64,000 nucleotides of DNA from Chromobotia macracanthus (GCA_036877525.1 JAZGTH010000065.1:5491001-5555000), one strand, 5' to 3'. Shown: positions 11,901 through 22,994, counted from the stretch's first letter. Made by a program: numbers and translations. The notes: generated by a model not told the origin, from the letters alone.

Positions 11901-14900
11901 AACCCAGAGGGTAATACAGAGCCATCATGTAGTGGACTATAGTGCAGACAGACTTTCAGAGGGCACAGTAGACCTCAGCCTACAGAATCTGTGCAACCCA
12001 CGGCTACCGATATGATAAAACAAATCACAACTAATTTTTTGTAGTAATGTAACTCTCCGTTATCTCAGTTTTTGCACTTGCATTTAATTTCTACATTTTA
12101 ATCCGTTATGTTATGGCTTAAAGGATGTGTATCACAGGCATTTCATTAACACTAGAGCAGATCCCCACTGGCCTTTTGTGTTAATATCACAACTGGTGTT
12201 TCAAAGAGATTTTACATTAAGCTGCAATGATTACATTTATAATACCCCACAAAGACAACAAATTACCTTACTTCAATATCCCAGTTGGATTTGACAATAT
12301 TGGATTTCACAAAGACTATTTAGAAGGCCTTTGTCCATCATTTACTGCATGATACAGTATCTGAAAAACTGTTTAACAGCATCAGTCAGATATGTTCCTG
12401 ATTATCAGTTATGTAAAATTAAGAGTGCATTTACCGCAATGTAAATGTAATGCATATCTGACTAATGCTGTTGAACAATTCTTTAAGATCATCACAGTGG
12501 TCAAATTGTTAAGGCATTAACTGCAAATCATTTAAAGCTGTTAAAAACATCAATCTAATGTGTTATCTCATTACCTTCAGCAGCCCTAGTGCAACCTTTT
12601 TTTTTTAATGTGCCCACTTAAAACATCAAAAGACAGAGCAGCTTTCACTTACAGGCAGCAAATCTGAGATGTCATTTATTTTGGACTTCCTGCCATTTGG
12701 CCTTCCTCCATTAATCTGCCCATCTCTCACATCCTCCTCCATTTCCTCTGCTTCAGCTGTGTGTCCTGCAGGCTGTTTGTCTGTGTGGTTTGACTCTGTG
12801 GCAGATGTGCTTTCTTTAGACAGACGGGCAGATTCAGCGTGCCACAGATCTGGGATCAGCTGTCCAGGGTCCAGACTAAGGCTGTGTGAAAGAGTGGCCA
12901 CCAGTGCGCTAATAGTCTGAGACTGCTGTTCTGAAGAAATACTGTTCTTCATATTCCATAAGGAGCCTTAAGAACATATAAACATCTATTATCCATGCTA
13001 CACTCATCAAGCTCATTAAATGTTTACAAGCCATTCACAGAGCACAACTACATAATTTATTAATCATTCAATTATTAATTAATTAATTATTAGCTTTATA
13101 TAAACTTTTCAACACAGAATACCAGTTATAATCTTCCTTTTAAATTACAAGAATGTGTTTTATATAACGGTCTACTATGAATCCTGTGTCTGATCGGAGT
13201 CAGATGAACCCAAAGCCAGTTTTATTATACAGGGATTTCTTAAAAACAACTAGTTGACTAGTTATGGACATAAAACATGAGGTCTTGCACATCCCTAATA
13301 TGTAATAAGATGACATATCCAATGTTGTGTGTTATTTACCAGCAGCCAGTGTGCGCAGGAGAGTGTGTTCCATACTGGTGTGTGTGGATGACAGAATGGT
13401 GTCCAAGACACCAAACATTGGTGAGTTCACACTGCACACCAGGTCTGAGTTCTCTTCGGTTACTGTGTGCAAGCAGTGGGCTACACAGAACACACACATA
13501 CAGAAACACAACAGCATTTACAACTACAGAGCATCTAAACTGAAATAATAAAAGAATTGAAAATAAATATAAAGTTGCATGCAAACGTTCCTCTGTGTAT
13601 ATATTTTTCTCATATAATCTAAATGGAGGCATGTATATACACAAATTGGTGTCACCTGCTGACAATGCCAGCTGTATATTCTGATGGTGCCTTTCTAGAC
13701 AGTGTAGCAGAGCATCCAGAAGCCCCGCTTTGTTAAACACAGACACTGCTGTGCTACTGCTCTCACTACACACATATAAAAGCAGAACACAGACAAAAAC
13801 ACACAGAGATCATTAAAGACTCATCATTAAAAACACTGTCATTATCTTTCAGAGCATTTTGGATGTGGTTACAACTGTTGTACTGTCTATTATTTGTATG
13901 CCTGACATCAAAACGCTCACAACCTCCCCTCAACCAATCCGATGTCAAACGGTCCCAGGAGATTCATTTGAGACAATAATAGCCGTTAATAGCAGGTGTC
14001 TGTTTGAGCTCAATCTTACCAGAGGTTCCAAAGTAAATTCACAGCCTCATTGGCAACATTCTCCACTGCGTGCTTTTGTCCACTTGCATTAGGAGAAGTG
14101 CTGATGTCAAACCCAGCACAGCACTGTTCTCCACAAAACACATAAAACAGACAAGAAAGAGCACAGACATTTTGGTGACATGACTGGAATTTGTCAAGCA
14201 CCCAAACTAATCCTAATACTCATCCAATCCAATACATTTTGAAGTCATAACGGCAATAGCTGATGAATGAATAGCTCTACAGTTAATGAATTAAGTGGAC
14301 TGACTACAATATGCTTTACATTGTAAGTCCAGTAAAGATGTAGATGCATTAATGTGTTAACACTGAACAGATCTAACATTCATACCTCTCTCATAAGAGC
14401 AGAAAGAGGCGTCAGAACATCCTGCCTGACCATGTTTTCACATACTTCAGGGCCTCCGCAGGCACTTAGATTCCTGTAGCACAGGCATAGGAGATAATGA
14501 GGGACAATTACATTAGATGGCCATCACCTCTGATCTCATTCAGACCAAATCAACAAATCTTTCTACGCAAGAAAATCTCAAGCAGTCCTTCCAATCAGAC
14601 TATTCTATGCGCGTTTCAATTCTACTCACACCAGACCCGTATCTGTTTGTGAAAAAAGTGTTGTTTAATGGTTTCTTCAGCAGTACTGTGTTTGTGCATG
14701 TGTGACCGCTGAAGCTCTGGTTGTGTGTACTTCAGTGTCACCTGAGCGCTCCAGCAGCCACTTCTCTGACAGCCAGGCTTTGATCCAGCAGTAAGGGTCC
14801 GATCTTCCTGACTGCATCTCTCTGAAGGAATGCTGGGATTGTCTGACTCTGCTGTACAACACGAGAGATGCTCGCACACGCATACTCACGCAAGTCTGCT

Positions 14901-15379
14901 GACGGACTCTGCAACTACACACACAGAAATAAAAAGATGCTTTTGAAACCCTCTATTCAAGTCATGAAATAAAGACAAAAGCCTGTAGCAGAATTAAATA
15001 GGAAAGAGACTTTCACTTGTCTGACAACTACGTCAGTCAGAAGATCCGCTGTAGCTTTACAAATTCAAATCTGCTGACTTGCTTCATCTATTCACCATGC
15101 CTACACCGTAGTTAAAGAGCTGACGCTGTCATATTCGTTTGGCCATTGCTGTCCTGCTGTATACTTTACGTCAGATAGTTTCATATATAATCATAAATGA
15201 ATGCAAATCGGTTAAGCTATCATAGCAGTAAACTCATAGAAGCTCACTTTATCGAGTAACTCCGCTGCAGGAGAGGCTTCGTCTTCTAATTCTTCAACAG
15301 TCTGCTTAACAGAAGTTACCGCAAGACCATCGGGAGAAAAGGGAGGTCGTCTGAATTTGGTGTTCTTCGTCTTTCCCAT
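8928..15379 (-). CDS. heatr3: HEATR3, HEAT-repeat ribosomal-protein importer/chaperone (15 exons)
   Basis: HEATR3 is the animal relative of yeast Syo1, which carries ribosomal proteins uL18/uL5 (RPL5/RPL11) into the nucleus for 5S RNP and 60S assembly; human variants cause a Diamond-Blackfan-like anaemia. Coding exons on the minus strand: 15379-15248, 14914-14742, 14473-14386, 14123-14020, 13765-13656, 13480-13340, 12966-12653, 11408-11318, 11055-10901, 10593-10511, 10405-10269, 10032-9944, 9858-9715, 9632-9456, 9041-8928. All have AG/GT borders, all phases join, and the sum is 2052 nt, 683 residues plus stop; human HEATR3 is about 680. Recognisable blocks are the MGKTK start with FRRPPFSP, armadillo/HEAT repeats from about residue 45 (ADLREYACASISRVVQQS), an acidic disordered loop (about 310-354) ending DISDLLP, the acidic motif EPSDDEWEEISSSDESE (about 385-401), VQCRALTCLH, GEALDAIFDVFADG, and a C-terminus DQLCVLDNIRINLKRFIGYL. 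Exon 4 and exon 8 acceptors each have a nearby alternative. Expression is probably housekeeping. Confidence 0.97.
9042..9455 (-). other. heatr3: heatr3 intron 14
   Basis: The last heatr3 intron, donor GTAAAAG after the FRAK codons and acceptor TTACAG before LRKEGRG. An open frame reads through the donor for about 40 codons, but this read-through lacks the conserved C-terminal block found in exon 15, so splicing is the sensible reading. It contains a small direct repeat of TTAAGTTCAAC around 9228-9250. Nothing else seen. Confidence 0.8.
11616..11720. repeat. Inverted repeat, small MITE-like element
   Basis: About 18 bp arms (11616-11633 and 11703-11720) are near-perfect reverse complements around a roughly 70 bp loop. 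The arms read TCACACCTGATATTAACA and its approximate complement. This is the shape of a short terminal-inverted-repeat transposon remnant inside heatr3 intron 7. Confidence 0.5.
12368..12479. repeat. Foldback inverted repeat
   Basis: Arms of 27 bp (12368-12394 and 12453-12479) pair with about three mismatches; weaker pairing continues outward into 12340-12500. The loop is about 58 bp. This resembles foldback MITEs common in teleosts; a conserved RNA hairpin in the intron is a less likely alternative. Confidence 0.55.
12967..13339 (-). other. heatr3: heatr3 intron 6
   Basis: Intron between exon 6 and exon 7, donor GTAAATAAC, acceptor TTAAG before GCTCC. It contains the AT-rich run of ATTAATT units at about 13060-13090. 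No other feature seen. Confidence 0.8.
14915..15247 (-). other. heatr3: heatr3 intron 1
   Basis: First intron of heatr3 with donor GTGAGCT and an acceptor following a GTGTGTGTAG tract. It separates the disordered, basic N-terminus (residues 1-44) from the first HEAT repeats. No other feature seen. Confidence 0.85.
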
Positions 15380-15560
15380 TTGAAAGTGCTTTTAATGCGC
15401 TTGGCCTACACTTAAGGTGTAATATCACTTCGATCCGTTTGGAAAAACGAAGGTAAGCTAACAACACGAGCGACCATGTGGAAGTTGGCGGCTACCGTGC
15501 AGCGTGAACGATTGTCGCAAAAAGTGTCGAAAAGACCGGCGCTCCACCTGGTGGGTCAGA
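15380..15560 (-). promoter_or_regulatory. heatr3: heatr3 5' UTR and promoter region
   Basis: CpG-containing stretch directly upstream of the heatr3 ATG (15377-15379), contrasting with AT-rich DNA beyond about 15590. No TATA box is evident; the E-box-like and GCC-rich sequence around 15475-15495 and 15535-15555 is compatible with a housekeeping promoter. The start context TTTCAAATGG has G at +4 but lacks a purine at -3. The transcription start cannot be placed. Confidence 0.55.
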
Positions 15561-16047
15561 AACGCTCTGCAGTTGAAAGTGGATGAGGAAGAAAAGAGAA
15601 AACGGGATTAATAGGAATCTTATTATGGGGCAAGGGAGATATTAGATGTCGACTGGTCAACAACCGCTCATCTGTTTTCTCGATCTGAAGTCCCACTGCT
15701 CAACAATCCATAAATCAAAAGCAAGCGCATTTGATCTTGTTACAGGCAAAGTCCTCCAGGAGATCCCATGTCTAATCTTTAACAGCGTTTAAAGTACATC
15801 CATCCCATGCTTGCTAAGATCTGTCTGTACTTCTTCTGAATGCTCTCCTAGGGAAAAGGGAATGTGAGGGAAGAGATCCCCCTTTCCCTGCATTCTTTCA
15901 TTTCACTTTACCGCCCCAACATTGAAAATGCTGCAGTTTGGCCTGTTTTAAAAATGTCAAATTCCCCATTACGTGTGGACTTGAAATACATATTAATACA
16001 TAAAAATACTTAATAAACTAAATATTTACCCCTACTCTCACTTTTTC

Positions 16048-16102
16048 TTCCTTCTCTCTCTCTCTCTCTCTCTCTCCCTCTCTCTCTCTCTCTTTCTTTC
16101 TC
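16048..16102. repeat. (CT)n microsatellite
   Basis: Imperfect TC/CT dinucleotide tract of about 50 bp, interrupted by CCC and TTT. Ordinary simple repeat, possibly polymorphic. Confidence 0.9.
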
Positions 16103-16510
16103 AATGAAGTAAGTTTTGGCTGTATCACACGTTTGACCTCTTCTAACTCTGTGTAGTGTGTCCAACAGAGTTAAAGACCCTTCCTTCCTTTCCAAGTCCC
16201 CTACTGCTAGTCAGCGCGTGGCAACCCACCCCAGCAACTGTCCTGAGGGAGAGCTTAAGAAAGGTTCAGGACCCACACTTCATCACAAATCAGCATGTTT
16301 CAAAACCCATACAGCTTGTGAATCAGAGAGGATTTCAACATTGCACGTCTTAAGCACTTTAGAACAAATAAATTGTACATCTCAACGCACGCACATCTCT
16401 CTGCGTCTGCAATACACAATGCAAACAGAGTCATTACAGTGTGTAAAGGTTCAATCCTGAGGTTTCCTTTAACAGATAACATCACACATATAACAGTTTT
16501 ATATGTAGTC

Positions 16511-16516
16511 TTTATT
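16511..16516 (-). terminator. Isolated minus-strand AATAAA
   Basis: A canonical AATAAA lies on the minus strand just after the TAA of an 81-codon open frame (16516-16761). It could mark the 3' end of an unannotated minus-strand transcript upstream of heatr3. In AT-rich DNA such hexamers are frequent by chance, so this is weak alone. Confidence 0.2.
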
Positions 16517-17478
16517 TAAGAAGACTGCATCACACACTTTGCACATCTAATGGTTGAGGATCCTGCTTTAAAAGGGTGACAACACATGCTCTCTCTCACC
16601 ACCAGATGGAAACGTTGCTCTACGTTTTTACGCCAGCAGCGACGTCCCAAATCTCTCCACAGCAATTTCACACGTTTTAAGATGGTGTGGACGAACAGTG
16701 CCGAGCGATGATGAAATACATCTGCTGGGTGAAATAACCTATCCATCAGCCCCTGAGCCAAAAGAGAGGTTAATCCGGCGGATGGGCATTGGCCATTTGG
16801 TCGTTTAGAGGTGAATGATCTACAAGCACGATTTTTCTTTGGAGTTAAACAAATAGACCAGACATTTCTTCAACACAGTCATATTTGCTTTACCACTGTT
16901 TACCCAGTTTCAGTTTTACATTTAAACCATTTCAATATTAAGTTGAACACAGTCTCACAGATCACCACTGGCGGTCTTTGGTGCAGATTCATTTCTGAAA
17001 TGAAGACTTGACAGATCTATACTGATTTCAGGATGTAAATGGAATACAACATTAAATTTGTTGCAGAGACATTAAATTGTGTTTGTTGTGTGTTAAAGCT
17101 GAAACTCCTCACCACAGTGGAAACTGCATGCAAGGCAACAGAACATATTTCTGCTTTTTAACGGATGTTCACAATGAAGACACGAACCCTGCAAGCGCTT
17201 CAACACAGAACTCCTTGATTTCATGTGATTTCTTCTTTCCTAGTTCTGGTCTCAGTCTCAGTTGTGGTCTGAGTCCATTTTAACAGATCTCAGGCTGCTA
17301 ACGTATCCACATATCTCTTTTTCTGTACCAGAGGATCCAACAGAAATGGTATCATATATTTACAGCACAGTTTCTGCATTTCTTTATATTGATGTGTTTT
17401 ATATATGTATTTACCTATTTTGCTTTCTCTAAGGTTGGGTCTGTGTATGCACCTCATAAGCAGAGCTGGTACTACTTA

Positions 17479-17768
17479 ATGAGACTAAAAGAAGTCAGTA
17501 ACCTTTATACTAAAGCCATAACTTCATCATTGTGCCCACACAAGCAATGTATTGAATTCAAAACACTGGTCCCATGCGGCTTTAAAAATACTACAGTGAA
17601 AAGACTTGATCTGAAAGAAGGATAGAGAGGGACAGGGGAATGAATAAATTGACCAGTTTTATGTAACATGGGGAAAAGGGGCTCTGTAGGTTGAAATAAG
17701 TGGGTGATGTTTGTCTGTGGTGACAGGAAAACCACATAATAACACTTAATTAAATGGATATTATCTGC
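17479..17768. repeat. Duplicated ~290 bp segment, copy 1
   Basis: This segment and 19403-19690 align along nearly their whole length in the same orientation. Shared blocks include GTAACCT.TATACTAAAGCCA, TTGTGCCCACACAAGCA, AGTGGGTGATGTTTGTCT and GGAAAACCACATAAT followed by CACTTAATTAAA. By eye roughly three quarters of positions match. The palindromic TAATTA core near the right end is a homeodomain-type site retained in both copies. It could be a duplicated conserved noncoding element or two copies of an unlisted repeat. Confidence 0.75.
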
Positions 17769-19402
17769 TTCCCTGCAAACCTCCTCCGCTGTATGGAATA
17801 CCAGCCATTTCCATAATAAAGAGATTAACACATGACTGGAATACAAATATGCTTAAAAGGCAGAAGAGCAGTTAGCACCACACCAGCTGGAATTACAAAA
17901 GTTACTGTTTTTAAACAGGTTTCCTAAACACTCACCAGCCTCCATGGGTTCAGGATTGCTATGTTGGGCCACTCAAACTATAGAGCTATAATATTTACAC
18001 TATTCTGAGATATCATCTGACAAATGGCTTACTTAGTAGTTGTCTCTGCACATTAAATTGGGATAGAAGAAAGTGTTTCAAAATATGAAAAATACACACC
18101 TTACCTATATCTGGTTCTTTTATATTTACATGCTAAGCGCAAACTTGTTTAATTATTACATACAAGGGGATCAGCATGTTCATTTTCCAGCCCCATGGAC
18201 TAAAGAAAAAATTAAAAGACGACCAATGAGCAGATGGGGTATAATTATTTCAGTTTTCTCAGTGATCTTTATTCATCAGCTGCTGCAATGAAGGCTTCAT
18301 TTTGACCTCTAAAGCAAAGCAACACACACTCACGCAGCTGCAGAAACAAAGAGAGAAGAACTACAGCACAGATCTGGACAGAGTGAGTCCAAATACTTTT
18401 CTTCACCTCCTTCTCCTCTGAATAAAAATATTAGTGCAGATCATCTGTTTCAGCCCTGATAGTGTGACCACGGACCTCTGTGTAGGAGGAAACCGTGATG
18501 TCATTCCAAAAATGTGCCTCACTCATGCACAAAAAACCTGAACAGGCAGGTTAACTCTTGACTTACGGAAAATGACATCCTTGATTCATGTGACTTGCTT
18601 TCCAAGGAAAAATGATGCTTAAAAGGGGCTGATAATATCTCCACATGAGAGTTATGAATAAATCTGTTGGACTGGATTAACAAGGAAATATTATTTTCTT
18701 CATAATGTAATAACAGCCTGTTTAATAGTAACAATTCAGCGTGGAATACTTCTGTTATTCCCCTAAATGAAGTGCTTGAGGGTCAATGCATGTACATTTG
18801 TGGTACCATATTTTATGAAAAGCCTAAGGCCTAAGATAAATGAGAGTATCCATGCAACGTATGCCCGTTTAAACAAGAGAGAAAGAATTTTTGTGGTTGT
18901 AAAAATGTTTGCATGTTTATATGCATCACTAAGACGTTTCATTTCTGCTCCTTATTTCCTAATCCAACCTCTCTACTGAGTCTAATTTACACAGTTCAGA
19001 TTCAAGATTTGTGTTCTGTTCTGAGCATCGGAGTGTTTTATTCTGAAGGAAACAAGCAAGATAAAGTGAGATAATACACTCAGTGGGAATTTTGTTAGAG
19101 CACATGGCTATAGGCTTGTGTTTGTATCTCATGACCAAGCTCAGACACTATTTCTGCATTTTCTGCATCGACTTTGAAACTAGTTAAAGTGTAGCTGAGA
19201 ATAATGCACTTTTATTGGCAGGTAAAAGCAAAATTAAATGATTGCAAAAATATTAAATAAACTCCTGAGTTGGTGGATGTGTAGAGTAACGGGTGTTTGA
19301 ATTCTGCTGAGATCTGCAGAGCTTGTGGAGCTCTGTGTGGGTGCAGATTCCGTGTGGGCCTATTAACATGACAAGCTAAACAGCAGACCTGCCCGCTGTT
19401 TT
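17769..19402. other. Spacer between duplicated segments, no gene
   Basis: About 1.6 kb without a recognisable gene. Open frames of up to about 72 codons are unremarkable. The stretch 18300-18510 is somewhat less AT-rich and may be noncoding conserved sequence, which cannot be judged without alignment. Confidence 0.5.
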
Positions 19403-19690
19403 ATGACACTGAAACAAGACTGTAACCTCTATACTAAAGCCACATCTCCACTATTGTGCCCACACAAGCACCATAATACAATCAGATTACACAGTGGTCC
19501 AATGCTGCCTTAAAACACTACAATAAAGAGCCTTGATCCAAGAGAGAAAATGAGAAAGACAGATGAATAATCGGAATAGTCTTATGTAAGAAGAAAAATG
19601 AGGCTGTTTGGGTCAAAGTAAGTGGGTGATGTTTGTCTCTAGGATCAGGAAAACCACATAATGTCACTTAATTAAAAGGATAATATTTGG
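19403..19690. repeat. Duplicated ~290 bp segment, copy 2
   Basis: Direct copy of 17479-17768 (see that entry). This copy has small indels, for example in the block after CCACACAAGCA, but keeps the GTGGGTGATGTTTGTCT and AAAACCACATAATGTCACTTAATTAAA region almost unchanged, suggesting the right third is the best preserved part. Confidence 0.75.
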
Positions 19691-19711
19691 ATGATGCTTT
19701 GTAAGCGTATG

Positions 19712-19980
19712 TGTCACTGTGTCTGAGTATCGGTATATTACTTCCTATGACCAGCCATTGGTTGTTAGGACCTGTGAACTGTGAGATGATTGGGTTGAAG
19801 GATCTGCTATAAAGAATGTACCCTGTCATGGATGATTGTTATGATTGGTTGACATGCTGAGCTGCCCAGATGGCTGACTGGCATTTACCTAGCAATAAAG
19901 GTGTGAGAAGGCACGGTTAAGGTTGTTTGTGTGTGTGCTTCAATGAGATGAGATATGTAACACTGGCTCAAGGATGTAAC
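19712..19980 (+). mobile_element. Possible solo LTR (weak)
   Basis: The layout is LTR-like: ATTGG (CCAAT-box complement) elements, TATAAA at 19808-19813 and AATAAA at 19894-19899 about 85 bp downstream, which fits U3-R-U5. Possible ends are TG at 19712 and CA near 19980, but no target-site duplication was confirmed and no internal retroelement genes lie beside it. A cellular promoter or chance are alternatives. Confidence 0.3.
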
Positions 19981-20749
19981 AGGAACTCGGTGATGACAGA
20001 TATCATTAAATCATTTTGACATCATTCCAAATGATTTCAGTCAGTGGAATATTCAACAGGAAGTGCCAATGCACCTGCAGTGATCTTGTGCTGTGATCTT
20101 GATTGGTGCGCTCAGCTGTTGAATGTCATATCAAGCTCTGAAAGTACAGATTGCACAAACTGTTGTGCAGCTTAGTAATGCATAACAGATGAATAAAAAG
20201 AAGAAGAAAACAAGGAAAAGCAACAATTTGTCTTACAATTACATGTAAATACTAGCACCTGGGAATGACAGTAATTCCTGCATTGTGTTTGTGTTCACTG
20301 AGAATGTGGATACGCCATGATGTTTCATTTGCTCTCTGGCTTTGTAGCCAAACCTGTGACAGCAACTGCAACCCTAACCTGAGTAGCTCACCTGAGCTCA
20401 CTTTATATTTGATCTGAATATAGATGTACAAGTGTGTGCAAGGAATGAATTGGAAATGGATTAGTTTAAAAGACAGGAAGAGATCAGTGACAGGAGATAT
20501 TTAGCAAATATTTAGCTAAACAAATAAAAGAAACACTGGATAGAAGGAACATAAGGTGAAATGACTGGGTGAAAAGCAAAAATATGATGGTTTCAGTCCC
20601 CCACTGAGTACATCCTGCCAGGGTGAAAGGATAAAGATCTCTGACTTACTGACTGAACTAAACTGACTGTAGGAGTGTAAATATGGCTGACAGTGTGCAT
20701 ACTCTTTCTATTTGCATTCTCTTTCTGTGCTAGTCTATGCTATGGCAAA
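19981..20749. other. Intergenic, nothing recognised
   Basis: No gene, repeat family or motif cluster that I can support. The A/G-rich stretch around 20185-20225 is low complexity. Confidence 0.5.
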
Positions 20750-21110
20750 AGACTATGTTAGACCAATACCAATCCAGTAACCTCTTGCAACCCTGTAACC
20801 TTGTGATCTCTTCCTGGGTGCCTAGTGAGTGGGGGGTTAAGAAGGGGTGGGGCGTTAACCCCACAAGTGTAATCATTGGCTGAAAGGGCTGCAGTCAGCT
20901 GGCCTATCGTGTGAGCTCTCTGGGCGGTTATCCAGTGTTTGGCTCGGAGGGCGTGGGCTTGACATTCTCTGGCTGAAGCTCAGCTGGACTTTATACGCTC
21001 AGAGTTGGCGCAAAGAGATTCTTTAGACCTGAGTAGAGCATTATGGTTATTTGTCTTTATAAAATGAAATCTTGGTTGGAAAATAAATCAGTTTAAATTG
21101 TATAGAGGAC
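20750..21110 (+). mobile_element. Promoter-like / possible LTR stretch with G-rich hairpin
   Basis: A locally GC-rich island (about 20815-21010) with, in plus order, a G-rich inverted repeat (GGGGTTAA at 20833-20840 against TTAACCCC at 20855-20862), ATTGG at 20875-20879, TTTATAC at 20990-20996 and AATAAA at 21082-21087. CCAAT box, TATA-like box and a polyA signal within 90 bp are typical of an LTR, though a gene promoter is possible. Element ends and target duplications were not identified, and no open frame of note follows. Confidence 0.3.
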
Positions 21111-22817
21111 AGCATTACTAGACCAATTCAATACCTGTCTGCTCTAGCAGGTTCTGCCAATCCTTGCGACCATCTTTCAAACACAATAAAGTGAATAGGC
21201 TGGAGAGTTCTGAATGGCAGTGAGAGCACATTGAAACACTTGCGCTGCAAATGGCCACAAATGCTACAGGCTGCTAAAACTTTACAAGACGATGACATCA
21301 TAAGCTTTATACCATGTGGGCTTGATTTAGGCTGTTCTTCATATAAGACACAATTGATTTCTGATAAACAAATCAAACTGATGAAAACTTTATCTCAGCT
21401 CGGTTTTCTTCAAAAGGAAATTCAGCTGTGGTAAATAGCACCCATTCACAGAGAAACTATTTGAACCATATAAAAAGATGTTATCTGATTTGTTATTAAC
21501 CAATCAGATTACATCATATATTCACTGGGGTTCCTTCTGACCCCGTGCAGTTCTTACAGCTTAAGACATTGGCAGTATTTAGAGCTTCATTCTGTAACAT
21601 CTAAATATTAGCATTTATAAATGTCTTCCTACATATACATTATGGTCTCATTGATTTTTTTATTAGAATTCCTGAACTCTCTAAGCTTCTTTCTTTGGTG
21701 CAACTAAAACATGCAGTAATTCAAAGAGAGACATTTTTACAGGCCCCATTGTTTTCGGAGAGCTAGTTTGGGTTATTAGAAGAATATACTAAGAGCTTTC
21801 CAAAATCAAGCTGCAGATGACAATGATTTATTTCCCCTTACTGCAGCAAAGAAGCACGAAAGTTCACTAACCTCAAAACCTCCACATCTCCTAAAAGGCA
21901 AAATCACACTGACATGATTGACATTAGCACATTGTAACACACTATTGAATATTCTTGTGAGACCACAGGGTTATTGAATTTATTAATTTGTCACAGATTA
22001 TCATTCTTCTATAATTTTTTTCTTTGCAGTATCGCATGCAGCTTTTTTCCATTTGTCTTTTTTGTTCTTTAAACTCTGGATGTGAGGAATTCATCACAGT
22101 AATTACTAATGTTCTCTGGACCAATCTTTCAATGAACTTCAAAGGATAAATATTAATGTGTGCAAACAAAGCCAGATGACCTGTGCTGTCCCTGAAGGCT
22201 ATGTTGGATATGTGGTCAGGAGATAAACCAATATGATGATCAGAGGTTTTTGAAGTAATTTTAAAAGCTCTGCAACATAACACTGAACAGATACCATTCA
22301 GGCCCTGATTTTGGTATTCTGAGAATGAATATAAGGATGGATAAGCAAGCCGGTTATTTCCAACATCGCCCAAACTATATGACGTGAAGAAAGTACAGAA
22401 CCATTAAAATGTCACGCATCCAAACATTCTCACAGCCTTTGCTGTGTAATTGTAGTTCACAGAGGTGACCATCAAACATATTTTTTTAAATCATGTAGAG
22501 CAAAACGTCCTTTCCAGAATATACTTACTATCAATAAATGAGTGCAGCTATATGAAATATGCTACAGCACCAGGCAGGTTTGCTGAATCAGCGCTCTGTG
22601 AATTAACCACTGTCTGCCAAAAGCAAAGCCTGGTTCTTACATGCTTTGGTTCATAAGGCCATTCCACACGTCCCACTCAGAGCTCTCTGTTGTAGGAGGA
22701 TCCCATCATCAGTCCCTAATGGCTCTTATCACTCATCCGATGTGGGATGGGAATAAGGATTAGGAATATGGAATCCTCCCTTTACTGCTGTCATAGTAAC
22801 AACTGTTATGGCTGCTT
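21111..22817. other. Intergenic, no gene recognised
   Basis: AT-rich DNA. A 143-codon minus-strand stop-free frame (21942-22373) starts at TTG and has no recognisable domain; given the total sequence searched, one frame of this length is expected by chance. It may overlap conserved noncoding sequence, which only alignment could show. Confidence 0.5.
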
Positions 22818-22994
22818 CCCAGCTAACAGGAAACATTAGCTTTTTTAATGTTATATATCAAAAACATTATTGTTAAATTGTTAATAGAATGTTTTCAAAG
22901 GTTACAGAATTAAATTTGTTTGGGTAACGTCGGAGTACGATTAATATAACGTCTAAAAAATGGACTGTTTTGAACGTTCCTAGAATGTGCAACT
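22818..22994 (+). mobile_element. MITE with CCCAGCTAACA end, copy 1 (right end lost)
   Basis: Begins CCCAGCTAACAGGAAACATT and contains the AATGTT/AACGTT-rich body shared with the copies at 25514, 41464, 51128, 56019 and 59598. The right terminal TGTTAGCTGGG is not visible here, so this copy appears truncated. Confidence 0.6.

Larger units (their letters stand above)
11409..12652 (-). other. heatr3: heatr3 intron 7 with two inverted-repeat (foldback) elements
   Basis: The largest heatr3 intron. It holds an inverted repeat with arms at 11616-11633 and 11703-11720 (CACCTGATATTAA against TTAATATCAGGTG), and a second foldback with arms at 12368-12394 and 12453-12479. Both look like small non-autonomous DNA transposon remnants. 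A 92-codon plus-strand open frame at 11737-12015 has no recognisable domain and is probably chance. A 45-base in-frame extension of exon 8 (11409-11453) is flanked by its own acceptor. Confidence 0.7.
15561..17478. other. Intergenic DNA upstream of heatr3, no gene recognised
   Basis: No coding exon recognised on either strand. It contains the CT-rich microsatellite at about 16048-16102 and a minus-strand AATAAA at 16511-16516 that could end a transcript. An 81-codon minus-strand frame (16516-16761) ends right at that signal but begins at a TTG and matches nothing I know. The usual upstream neighbour in human, CNEP1R1, was looked for by its RLTEYIHCLQPATGRWR and LILKPRPHVQ blocks and not seen. 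Confidence 0.5.

Noticed and set aside
21942..22373. 143-codon minus-strand open frame
   Set aside because: It starts at TTG, shows no domain, and has the same base composition as its flanks. By rough estimate about one stop-free run of this length is expected by chance in the window.
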